From NCBI RefSeq assembly GCF_028453695.1, contig NC_135772.1:20579412-20643411 (forward strand): a stretch of 64,000 nucleotides of DNA, given 5' to 3'. Below the pieces are notes generated by a model that saw only the letters and a list, made by a program, of their open reading frames with translations, was not told the origin of the DNA and searched no databases. This DNA comes from Augochlora pura. Lineage: Eukaryota; Arthropoda; Insecta; Hymenoptera; Halictidae. This document shows, piece after piece, positions 13,041-23,884 of this stretch. Both the position numbers and the translations under genes were made by a program. How positions within the stretch are numbered: position 1 is the stretch's first letter; each line of letters starts with the position of its first letter.

Positions 13041-13401
13041 GACCGGTGGGCAATCAATGGCCTCCTAACTGCGATTCGACGCTTCTGTGATTCTATGCAG
13101 GGTCTAGACGACTTACAGTCCTCGCGCGACAAGAGAGCAACTCTGTGCTTACGTTCCCTCTCTTAATAGCTTCCCCACTCTCATGGCTATCTCGAGAGCT
13201 GCGACAGTGGAGCAGCAAGAGGGGGAACACCTAAATGAAAAAGTGCCTTCTTGTCACGCGGGGACTATAGATTGTCCGCGGAAACGTAAGCGAAATTGTT
13301 TATTTTCTTTGTGATAATTGAGTACGTAACGCGTAATTTTTCTCACTTCTTCGTCGGCAGTAGTAAGTAATATACAAATGGCCATTGATTATACACCGGA
13401 C
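13041..13401. mobile_element. Non-autonomous DNA transposon (MITE-like), about 360 bp
   Basis: GACCGGTGGGCAATCAATGGCC at the left end matches the reverse complement of the right end (13379-13401, TGGCCATTGATTATACACCG) with few mismatches. Inner sequence also partly mirrors (near 13068-13092 against 13342-13363). No open frame spans it. The size and terminal inverted repeats fit a non-autonomous element; superfamily and target duplication were not resolved. Confidence 0.55.
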
Positions 13402-15529
13402 TGGTATTATAATCATATCTAGCCCATTAATTGTCATCGACGAATTTAATTAATAATTCTCTCAATTTATAAATTGTAAAAGTAATGCGATTATTTTATC
13501 TTGGAAGACGGATTTTGGTTTTGTTTCTGTTAGACGACTCGTAGATATATTTGCAGAATTCATTTCGTTTTCGACGATTTATATTTACGAGCGATGAGAT
13601 TTAATGGGTTAATGAACACTCTGCGAGAAGAAAGTATTTCCAATTCGACAAGCTGTTCGCGACGGAGTTTTGGAAGGCAGCGGAAAAATACGATTTTATG
13701 GTGGAGTAGTGCCTAGTAATAATAAATAACCAATGTTAGGGAACATCGTTGATCTGGTTTTTACAAAATTCCATCGGACATCCCGCCAGACTCGGTGCAT
13801 ACAGGAACCGTGCTAACAATGTGTGTTGATGTGCCCTTCGTGGTCCTTGTTAAGTAAATTCCTAGAGTCGTTGATAATTCATGCATTTAAAAATCAATGT
13901 GTCTCAAAATGGTATTGGAAATAGTTTTAATAGACGATCGACGAGAGCACAGAGAACTTTGGCAAAGCCATCAATTTTCTACGACGCATCAAGTATTTAT
14001 TAAGTTTATATTAATATATATTTATTCAATTTAAATATTTATTTATTTATTTGAGATATATTCGATTGAATTTAATTCAATTAAATTGAATAGGTCTAGA
14101 TTATTTATTAAGCAATTTTGATAATATTATTTACATCTGTTCGAGGTTCATTTTTTGGTAAACAATTACCTTCAGTCGTACAATGATTAAAGGTATGACG
14201 TTATGCGAGAGTAATCTGTGCCGTCGTTCCTCGTGAAAACGGCGACGCGCTCGCCTGGGTGTATCCAAAGACGGAAATTATTTATACAAATATATTATGC
14301 ATACGGCAGAAGAATTTTCTGACCTCGATAGCGTGATTGTTAAATATGAATGCAGATCGATGTTTGTACTAGTACGTCACTGTAACGCCATGAAAAAAAA
14401 ATATAGTCGTCGACCGGTTAGTGCGATTTTGTAGCAACGCAAACATTCATAGACGAGAAAGTTTCGTAGAGGAATCATCGTGACGACAGTTTTCAATACC
14501 GCGAATCAATTGCCCCATTGGTATTCCGCTTAATATTCAATTATTCAAATTAAACATTCTTTATAAAATTCAAGGATTATATTTCAAGAAATTTAATTGA
14601 AGAAATATAATTAAATCGGACAGAGCCAGTGACAACTATGCTTTTAAAATTGATCTCCAAAGTGATTAAAAATCATTCGACTTCTTCGATTATTTCGGAA
14701 AAAACCCCGATGACGATTATATTCTAAAAAAATATATCGCGTGCCGCGTGTTACATTGATTCTTCTACGGCAACGAGACTCGACGGTGGCGACGTCTGAG
14801 GGTCGTATTTTTTTACTGGATTAGAGAGTACGTTAAACGACAAACAGAAATATCCGGGAAGACTGATAACTGAGGTTAACTTAAGTGGGTAGTTATATTT
14901 TTCACGTGTCAAACGGAGACCATTTTCTAGCTGCGCTTTTTGAGACCCCCTCTAACTGGAGAGCAGCGCAGGCAAGCTCCCTTCGCGGGGAGCAAAACCC
15001 TACGGATAGTTACGAAATGGTTCCTGGATATTTTCATTGTTCGATACGTTGGTAGAAGCCTCAGGCGCTTTGAACACGTTGACAAACCTTAGACAACAAC
15101 CGTGGGGAAAAATCGTTCGCCCCGACCGGATTTCCGTGCACATCGAATTCGGACGATTCGAGGAAAAGGGGGATGATCGTGCCCGTAAAAATCTAGACTA
15201 AAATTTAGGCTCGCAGTCGAACAATTCAGTTCACACCATTAGTTTGTATCCGGACAGCTTTTATACGACCGACGTATAGCTCAATTTTATATGCCATAGG
15301 ATGCATGTTATAAATATTTTGGCACTTTTCATAGGCTCGTTTTTCAGGTAACGAGACGGTTCTCGAGCGTTCAACGATCACCAAGTATAATTAAGCAGAC
15401 GATCGAAACCAGTTGGAGGGTTGAAACGATGATCGATAGACTGCGGACCTTTTGGAGGAAATATCGAAAATCATTCTTTTCGTCTACACGTGAAATCCGC
15501 AGTCTACGTTGTACCCCCTGATCGCAGCC

Positions 15530-15786
15530 TAACGCTTCGACTGCCGTGGTGCCTACCCTTAATAAAGTCTTTCACTAATTTATAAAAATTAAAAAAAAAA
15601 TTCTTCTGTTAACATCGTACATATATTTATTCAATTATATAAACTGTGTATAATTTCGCAAAAATTTTAAAAATGCAAGAAGATTAAAATAATATCGTGC
15701 ATTTCGAGTTTACAATTTTTATCGTTTGATTCAACGAATCAGCTTATGCAATTTCTGGCGATTGTGTCATGGCAGTCGAAGCGTTA
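15530..15786. mobile_element. Small TIR element, about 257 bp
   Basis: TAACGCTTCGACTGCCGTGG at 15530-15549 faces CATGGCAGTCGAAGCGTTA at 15768-15786; the arms are near-perfect inverted copies. The interior is AT-rich and non-coding. The word GCAGTCGAA next to TTAA also appears in the single repeat arm at 41294-41312, so these may belong to one family. Confidence 0.55.
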
Positions 15787-16280
15787 AACACCCCGGTATT
15801 CCGATTCGTGAATTACGATAGTCGATCCATGTGATCCATACACGCACAAAAGCTACGCCCCCCCGGTTCGGTTTAACGTAACCACGAAGTCGCGTCCCGT
15901 GCATCCCCATCGAACCATCGTCGCAACACGCACCGCAAACAATAGAGACGTATACGCATACGTACGTACTTTCGTTCATACATAGACGTTCATTGTACCA
16001 TAATAACCAGGACGTGATTGGATATATTCTTGATCGTCGAGAATTTTTCTAATAAACAAACCAAACGCAGGCGCCTCTCTCTCTCTCTCTCTCTTTCACT
16101 CTTCCTTTCAGCCCCTATTTTCGTCGAACTTCAAACCGGTGCTCGTTTCGCAAACTTCAAGCAACGAGAGCTCCGAGATTTTTATTGAAAAACGATAAAA
16201 CTAAAGTATAGAGGCATAAAACTGATTTGTCGGTAGAGATATAATTACAGAAGGATTTATAAGGAAGCTATCGGTGAGAC

Positions 16281-18899
16281 ATGGATATATCGGACCATAA
16301 TTGCGACTTGAAAAGAAATTCAGACGAGTTGCGTTTGTCCGCATCTATGGTGAAAGGCCATAGGTTCAAGTTTCAAGACAAAGTGAAGCGTATGTTCAAT
16401 GTCAGCGTGAACACGCCGAAAACGCATATGTACCTGGACAGCATGGCCGCCACGTTGGCTGAGGGGAGGAGACACGCTGCTCTTCGATATTGGTGGATCA
16501 TCCACCCTTTCAGCAAATGGAAGTAAATAATCCATCACCAAATTGTCAAAAGCTGCAGAACGATATTAGCATCTGGTATAATAATTAATTAATTAATTCA
16601 TAGATTCATATGGGACATGATCATGCTGGCAGTGTACATGGTCGCTTTCCTAACGATCCCTTTTTACGTCTGCTATATCGTGATGAGCCACGACGCGATT
16701 CGCGTAGACAACTTCAATGTCCTCCTCTATGCGCTATGCTGGGTGGACATAGTGATGACTTGCATAACTGGATACTATAACAAGCATCAGATGCAAGTAG
16801 AATTGGACCCTCGGATGATAATAATGTGAGAGGATCGTTAATACTTTGTAATTAATAATTAAAAATAATACAGGGTGGGGGTCTGAAAAATTAGAAGCAC
16901 CTTTTTTCAGTGAAATACAACATTTTAGGTTCTTTCTGTTTCTATATATCCCTGCTTTTTTTTATTCTCTCCCAATTAGGAATTACTTGAAGACATTTTT
17001 CCTTTTGGACGTTGTTACATCGTTGCCATGGGACTACCTTACTTTGCCATGGCGTTATCTCCCTGGGAACAGTTCCAGCATGATCATCATCTTGTTGAAC
17101 CTGTTACCACTTTTGAAACTGTTCCGCTATCCTCATATGATTAACAATCTCTTCGAATTGTTCACGGTAAAATATCAGTCTCAATATTTTAAATATTTAC
17201 GTATCAACTCTTACGACTCTTCTTTTTGTTCTATGATCGCTTGAACACAAATATCCGAGTTAAATTATCATTACAAATATTATTAAAAAATTTAGCATTT
17301 CTGTTCCAGTACTTGGGGGTGATGCACTTGTACTACGAAGTATTTACAACGGTATTACTGGCTATATACATTATGTTCTGGAGTGCTTGCCTCAGCTATT
17401 TAATCCCAGCGCTTATGCTGCACGTGACCGACACCACACCCAAGGTATGTAAATCATTGACGCGGTTCAGAATTAGATTTTTATTAGGCGTTATTTTCGA
17501 CCGCAGGACTGCGAGGAGTGTTGGATGACGGGGCTAGATCACCAATCCATCGGCGCCAGATTCCAGCACGCGTTCTTCATGGTTGTCGAAAAGGTCTCGA
17601 CCAGTGGCTACGGCTTGTACATACCAATCACCGACGGACACCTGATACTGAGCAGCTTCCTCATGATAATGGGCAGAATAATCGATTGCTACATCGTAGG
17701 TGAATCCATGAAAAATCATATACGAAAAATACAATAAAAATTCTAGCTGTAAAACCTCGATAAATTTATAAGGTTTCGCGCGCCGTAAAAATCCATGGTA
17801 TTATTCAAATATTAATTCGTGTTGTAATGCATCTACATTCGAACGTTGCAGTGATGTTGATACAAATCAAAGCGCTGGCGAGCCAATCGAAGTCGAAGTT
17901 CCACGAGATCATAAATCAAGTGATCGCCTACACGATACAGAAACAGTTGCCGACGCACATGAAGAACCGTCTTCTGAATTACTATAGGCATCGATTTCGG
18001 TACAGCTACTTCCACGAGAAATCGATATTGGTGAACCTGTCAGGTGATCGAGAAAACTTCGAGGACATCGGACAGGAGAATAGAATTCATGAAAATTCGA
18101 TCTGTTCTGGAATTTTCAGAGCAACTCCGAATGGAAATCGCGTTCCAATCGAATCACCGTTTGGTCGAGAACGTAGCGATTTTTAGGGCGATGCCGAAGC
18201 ACGTGCTGCGATCGATAGTGCGAAACTTGAAGTTCGAGCTGTACTTGCCCAACGACGTGATAGTGAAAGCCGGCGCCCATGGGGACTGCATGTTCTTCAT
18301 ATCCGCCGGAACCGTCGCTGTTTTAACGCCGACTGGAAAAGAGGTGATCTGCGACACCAAATTGAAAAACGATTGGAAAAGAAAAATAAATTCAGTCGAC
18401 TGAATATAAGAGAAATACAATTTAACAAATTTTTAAGTTTACGAAATAATTTTCAGTTCAAAAATCTGGACGCCCATTGCCGAGTCTTTTTCTACGGTTG
18501 AAATAATTTTATAATCATTTTTGATGCATAAACGCAAGGAGTATTCGAAGATAAATAATTATTTAACAGTTTTGGTATAGAAAGAGAATGTTTAAGAATT
18601 GAACAAATGATCTATAGATCTGTCATTTGGACGACGGAGCCCATTTCGGCGAGGTGGCGTTGCTGGTGCCGGATCAGCGAAGAGTCGCGAGCGTGATCGC
18701 GATCGAGGTGTGCGAGGTGTACCGCTTGGATCGCAAAGACTTCCGGAAGTGCATCGCCGTGCACACGGAATTGTTTGCGAAACTCGAGAACATCGCTTCG
18801 GAGAGGATCCAAAGAGCCGTGGACATCGAGGAGCAGCACAAGCGATATTTATTGCGCAATTCTTCGCACGATCAGGCGCGTCATTTATCTATCGAATAA
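16281..18899 (+). CDS. Divergent HCN/CNG-family cyclic-nucleotide-binding cation channel
   Basis: Exons are 16281-16522, 16604-16825, 16980-17166, 17310-17444, 17507-17699, 17852-18043, 18120-18343 and 18618-18899. Splice sites are GT-AG and the frame is continuous, giving 558 residues. The HCN-type N-terminal segment leads into WWIIHPFSKWKFIWDMIML at S1, the hallmark of HCN channels. S2 follows in exon 2 and S3 (FLLDVVTSLPWDYL) in exon 3. S4 is unusual: LLNLLPLLKLFRYPHM carries only one Lys and one Arg, where HCN S4 has eight or more. S5 is in exon 4. The pore in exon 5 has TSGYG (17600-17614) where HCN has CIGYG. A C-linker (exon 6) and a cyclic nucleotide-binding domain (exons 7-8) follow; the phosphate-binding cassette GEVALLVPDQRRVAS keeps the Glu and Arg that hold the nucleotide. 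The protein stops soon after the CNBD. It is probably a nucleotide-regulated plasma-membrane channel or modulatory subunit, and voltage sensing is doubtful. AATAAA overlaps the stop codon (18895-18900). Confidence 0.92.
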
Positions 18900-19312
18900 A
18901 CGTCGCCAATTAATTGTAATATTAATTCAGTATTAATTCAAACATTCGACACTTTGCTCAAGTGAACTGAATTCCACTACAATAATTGTTCAGTTTTGGT
19001 TCCGCTAACATTTTATGGAAGCATAATAGTTTGCGTTAACTTTTAAGAGATATTGTAATTTAGAAAAAGAGAGAACAGTATTTGAAAAATAATTTTAAGG
19101 TTCGCGAACGAAAAATAATGTTAGGAAGATTGAGATCTTAATAAATAAGTTATTACTAAGATGATGATGTGTAAAATGGCCGGCTTATTTAACACGTTTG
19201 TTGTCGAATAATAAAAAATTACTCCACGAAGTCAAAGTAATTTTGTCGATGGAATTGATACTAGAGAATTAGCGTTCCCCTCAAAAAATATTATGTTATC
19301 CTTCGACAGAAT

Positions 19313-19373
19313 AAAAATTACTGTATAACAGCACAAAAATTACTGTACAACAGTACAAAAATTACTATACTGC
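19313..19373. repeat. 22-bp tandem repeat, about 2.8 copies
   Basis: The unit AAAAATTACTGTATAACAGCAC (19313-19334) is followed by a copy with three changes (19335-19356) and a partial degraded copy. It lies about 400 bases downstream of the HCN-like stop codon. No function is evident. Confidence 0.7.
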
Positions 19374-19499
19374 TAAAAAGTACAATAAACAATTTTCGAC
19401 ATCTGAGAAACAAAATAATAATCGAGTAGATTGTTTAACCATATATTTAAGGATCTTATATATTATTATTGTCCATACATTGTTTGTATAGTAGCATTC

Positions 19500-19610
19500 C
19501 TTTATGTCTACCTTTATTTTATAATTATATATATATATATATTATATTATATTATATCATTATATTATTATTTTATATTATTATATTATATCATTATATT
19601 ATGCTATTTT
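19500..19610. repeat. AT-rich low-complexity tract
   Basis: Long runs of TA dinucleotides and TATTATA-type words. Open frames across it are compositional artefacts. Confidence 0.7.
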
Positions 19611-22600
19611 AATCGTTACCTAAGATACTTACAATTACAAATACACTCACTAACATATTTAGCACTGTCGCAATAATCTATGCACGTACAGATAATACAC
19701 TGGAGATATGGATAAGTAGATTAATTAATAGTTTCTCTCTTCGTCGTACGTCTGTGTATTCGGTTTTCTCTCTCTACCATTTTTTGGCAATTCCCCGTAA
19801 AACGCTTAGAACCTTTCGTTGGTATTCGCAGCGATGATCGCGGGCATCGTTTCGCACGTTTTCGAAATTAGTCTATAGAAAATCTACCTAGTGACCGTAG
19901 AAAACTAATCACTGACAATGGTTCGTCGGAGTCGGGGGAAACGGAAGGGTTATTCGATTGTACGCGAGGTGTGTTCCACGTTGTTCTTGTTATTATTATT
20001 ATTGATGTTGTGCAGCGCGGTATTATTTGTATTATTCTTGCTGTTCTTCTTGAAGTTACCCTATGGGAATCAGAGGGGTAGTTCAAGCCCCCAGAAACAG
20101 ATTCGTCAATTCCTCGGACAATTATTCGTTACATCCCGTAGAATATGGTTCCCAAGACGTTTCAAAGCAATCACTGTTCGGTGTCCCGTGTAAAAATTAC
20201 ATTTACCCTATGGGATTTTATATTTACATTAGAAATCGAAGGTTCGCGCGCGCGGCCTAGTTGGTCTAATCGATTCGCTATCAAGACAACCGGAACTGTT
20301 CGCGCAGCTCGGGCTACTTGGAACGGAGCGAACAGTCCCGTTGCAACTATTACTAATCGTTGATATAATTCATCGATCCCGATCGCGTTGTATCGCCCTT
20401 CCCGCGATAGCGCGCCGTCGACAAGAGCTGCGAAATTCACGAAGGGTTGAAAAATAGGAGGCGGCACAAATTAATAGTACTTTTCTAATATTTAATGCAT
20501 CGTTGAATAATTTGAAAAAGACCTTTGCCGACGAGGATTTAATGTACAGTTTAATTCTTCGAGGAACATATTTAAATTTTTATCGTAAAAAGCCTTGGTT
20601 GCACCGGGGGATTGAAGGAATCGAAGACGATACTGTCGACGCGACACTGTCACGGGGAGGTGGTAGAACGGATTCCCGATAGGCGACGAGCAAAACTATC
20701 GAACGACCATCCACGATCATTTCCACGAACATCGATTCGTCGACCAGGATTATTAATATAATTTCGCCGGTCCACGTGGCTCCGAGATATGTTTGTCAAC
20801 GATTAATACGCAGATAGCGAGAATTATATACATCTCTAGTGTAAACGGTCGAGTGGGTTGTACAGGGGGCATTTTACATACATAAAATCACACGGTAGAA
20901 ATATAAATTATTTCCTATAGAATAAACAGGATCTACTACTGAAGTTTCGACGTACGCGCGAGCTGCGGCGCAATAAACTCGGTTGTTTCTTCTTCCCTTC
21001 GATTCGAGAGAGAGTCTCAAACACGGATTCGGATAACAGTCTCAGCTACCGCCCCGATATACGCCGGTAAATTATGTCAACTATTTATACATTCGCTAGA
21101 CAGTCGTCTCGTTACGTTACAACAGATCCGTTCGAGTCGTGTAAATACCTAGTTTGGTCAGATCTAGAAGAGTACGGGGGACGAAGAGCGCTCTATATTC
21201 CGTTCGCGATTCGTCCGGACGATTCCTTCGAAACACCGTATACCCCGGCAACATATGAAACGCTTTCATTGATATGCTTTTGGTCAGACGATTGTCCTAA
21301 TCACGAAAATTCTCACGCTTTCGCTATCAAACAAATCATTCTTTTTCTTCGCATTTTTCTTCTATTCTTTATAATGATATTTATAAATTTTTCTTTATAA
21401 TTATAATTATATATATAATAATTATATGTCTGTTTTATGCTTTACAATATCAACTTATATTCTATGCATTTATTTTATACTATAAGATGCAAATTTATAC
21501 TTCTTCCAATCCTTTTTAATTAATCCGCAGACTTATTTAAAAAATTCTAGCACAATCAAAGATAAATAACTGTCCGCGTGATCTCAGAATTTTAGATCGC
21601 GAAAGCGTCAAGTGTAAAAAGATAATGATCAATAGGGTGTTAATTAAATTCGAAGGAACTCGTCCGCGTATCCGCCCGTTGAACAGATATTCAGCGCTCT
21701 TTCCCCGACCACTTTCGAAAAGGGCGTCTAATAAGGCACTGTCATTTACTGTGACTGAAACGATAAGATGAAAGAGGTCTGCACCTCCCTACACGGTTCC
21801 GTGAATATTTTCTTTTTTAATCCATTCGATTCGAATCGAGTGAGACTTACGCTTACGATTTATAAATGCTTTTGGTACCTTTCCCTTCGGAATCCTTGAT
21901 ATGCTACGGTGCTACTGATATTTTCTTTCGGCGTTCGGGATTGAGAGCTCCCATCAATCGTTCAAACCTCCTTCCACTTATCTAACGATCGCGACGAATA
22001 TATATTTCATGGAAAATATTAGCAGAATGAATTTAGAAATATAAATCAATTTTATTCTTCGGCTCGTGGTGAGCTGATTTTTAGCGAAATAAATTCTTAG
22101 AAAATTTAAGTGAATTTTATACAGCTGTCATTCGCAATAAATTGATTTATCCTGTCAATATAATAGACAGCGAAATAATGAATTTTCTTTAAACGAGTGA
22201 AAGAATAAATTCCGAGTTCGACTATATCTCCAAGCTATTTTTGAATGCTTCAATTTCTACGACAAGTAGACATCTTATAGCGATAAGGGTTAATTAGAGC
22301 TCTCAGGGCCGATCGCTTAAGGGTTCACGATAGACGATACAGCGTATATAGTAACAGTATAGTAGTTAACATTACGATTAAAATGTTCAGGAACAAATAT
22401 ATAAATGCAACACGTTAATATGACCATATGACGCTACAAAACTGATCGTACAGGTGTCAGCGAGCAAATCGTGCGCGAAGATGCAACGTAAACGGGTGCG
22501 TGACAAGAGCCCGGAATTATTTGTTCGCTGTCCTATTACGTTTTCGTTCGGCTTCGCCGATAATTATCGATCAGGCGAACACGTAGGACCGCGGGATCGT

Positions 22601-23644
22601 TCGTTGCACCTTAGCGGATCAGCGTCGGGGGTCGATTCATGATCGCGAAACTATTTGGCGGCAGCGCCTGCTACGGCAATAGGTTCGAATATATATATAT
22701 CGAATAAGGAATAAAGTGATAACAGTATCATAGAGTATATAAATGGCATATTGCGTAACAAACTATTTATATTGTACAACGTAACGTGCGTATATGCTTC
22801 ATACAAATAGGTACAAGTTTTCTCCACCTCATCTCCCGTTCGTCTCTTTCGCGTATGCGTCTTCGAATGAATATAATTATAAAAAAAAGAGGAATATTAT
22901 TATTAATAATAATAGCGTGTTCAAAAGAGATATTGAAACGGAGGAGGATAAGAAAGGACAGAGATAGACGCGGATTCTTAACTTATCGTTAGTGTGCTAA
23001 GAGTGCGAGAGAACACGAGCTCCGCGGGATTCTACAGCGACGTTTTTCTTGTTCCCATGACGCGCGCGCGTTGTCTTACGGAGTCGCTGACTTCCGCCGC
23101 GATGCAAAAATTTGTCGCGGTTTGCCGATCACCGGCGCGTCGCTGTTGCATTCCCGGAGATTGAACGACGTTTATTGCACTTCTGATTAACTTCGGACGA
23201 TTTACACCAACCTCGCACCTTTCTCCATCGTCTTCCCTTACCAATAAATCATCGACGATATCTCTCGTCTCGATCATGCAAGCTCGGCACAGTCCCCCTC
23301 GAGGCGAAGAAAACGTGTGGAAAATCCGGGAATGCAATTCCAGCGCCGGGGATCGCGTTGGTCAACGTCGATGAAAGGAAAAGAGAAGAGGGGAGAGCGT
23401 GGAGGGCCGTTTCCGGTTCTCCCACCCCTCGGATAGTCATTTATCCCGCCTAATATGGCTTCGACCGACTAGGATTCAGCGTCAGATCGTATATACATGG
23501 ATGACAAAGCCTCGATAGAGACAACGACGAAGATCGGGGGGGAACCTCGCTGTTGCTTAACATATCTTAAGATACCTATGTATAGACGTTCTAAGGCTTT
23601 GGCAGTGAATTAACGTCGATTTGCGGGGCGTGCTCGAGAGACGC

Positions 23645-23645
<1 letters not shown>

Positions 23646-23710
<65 letters not shown>
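23646..23710. repeat. (CT)n microsatellite, about 65 bp
   Basis: An uninterrupted CT dinucleotide run lies 175-240 bases beyond the papilin stop codon, so it reads as GA in the likely papilin 3' untranslated region. It produces false Arg-Glu repeat open frames on the minus strand. Confidence 0.95.
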
Positions 23711-23712
<2 letters not shown>

Positions 23713-23884
23713 ATCTCGAATAGGCCGGCCAACCCCCCTTGAAGCCCCCCTCCCCTTTGCAAACACGTTCGCGCGGTTTCGTGTCCCCTCGATTTTAAGT
23801 CGATGTACCCGCCGAATCTTGGTCGGTGATCGTCGTCGGTGGACCAGGGACACCGCTCTATTAACACTAGCTTCCACGACGGTC

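Larger units (their letters stand above)
11898..16280. other. Region between the two channel genes: TASK 3' UTR, repeats, upstream DNA of the HCN-like gene
   Basis: No coding exon is recognised. The first part must contain the TASK 3' untranslated region; I could not place a convincing poly(A) site. Two TIR-bounded elements are described separately (13041-13401 and 15530-15786). An AT-rich low-complexity stretch lies near 14000-14120 and a CT run at 16077-16094, about 190 bases upstream of the HCN-like start codon. The HCN-like promoter is presumably within the last kilobase, but no core element was identified. Confidence 0.5.
18900..23884. other. Convergent intergenic region between the HCN-like gene and papilin
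   Basis: This holds the 3' untranslated regions of two convergent genes. No coding exon is recognised. A short tandem repeat (19313-19373), AT-rich low complexity (19500-19610) and a long CT tract (23646-23710) are listed separately. A TTTATT at 23171-23176 (AATAAA on the minus strand), about 710 bases past the papilin stop, is a possible papilin poly(A) signal. An open frame at 19918-20193 encodes a hydrophobic run but lies in a T-rich tract with no family match. Confidence 0.5.

Noticed and set aside
19918..20193. Open frame with a strongly hydrophobic Leu-rich run, resembling a membrane protein
   Set aside because: The run comes from TTATTATTATT-type repeats; no flanking domains, splice structure or family match.
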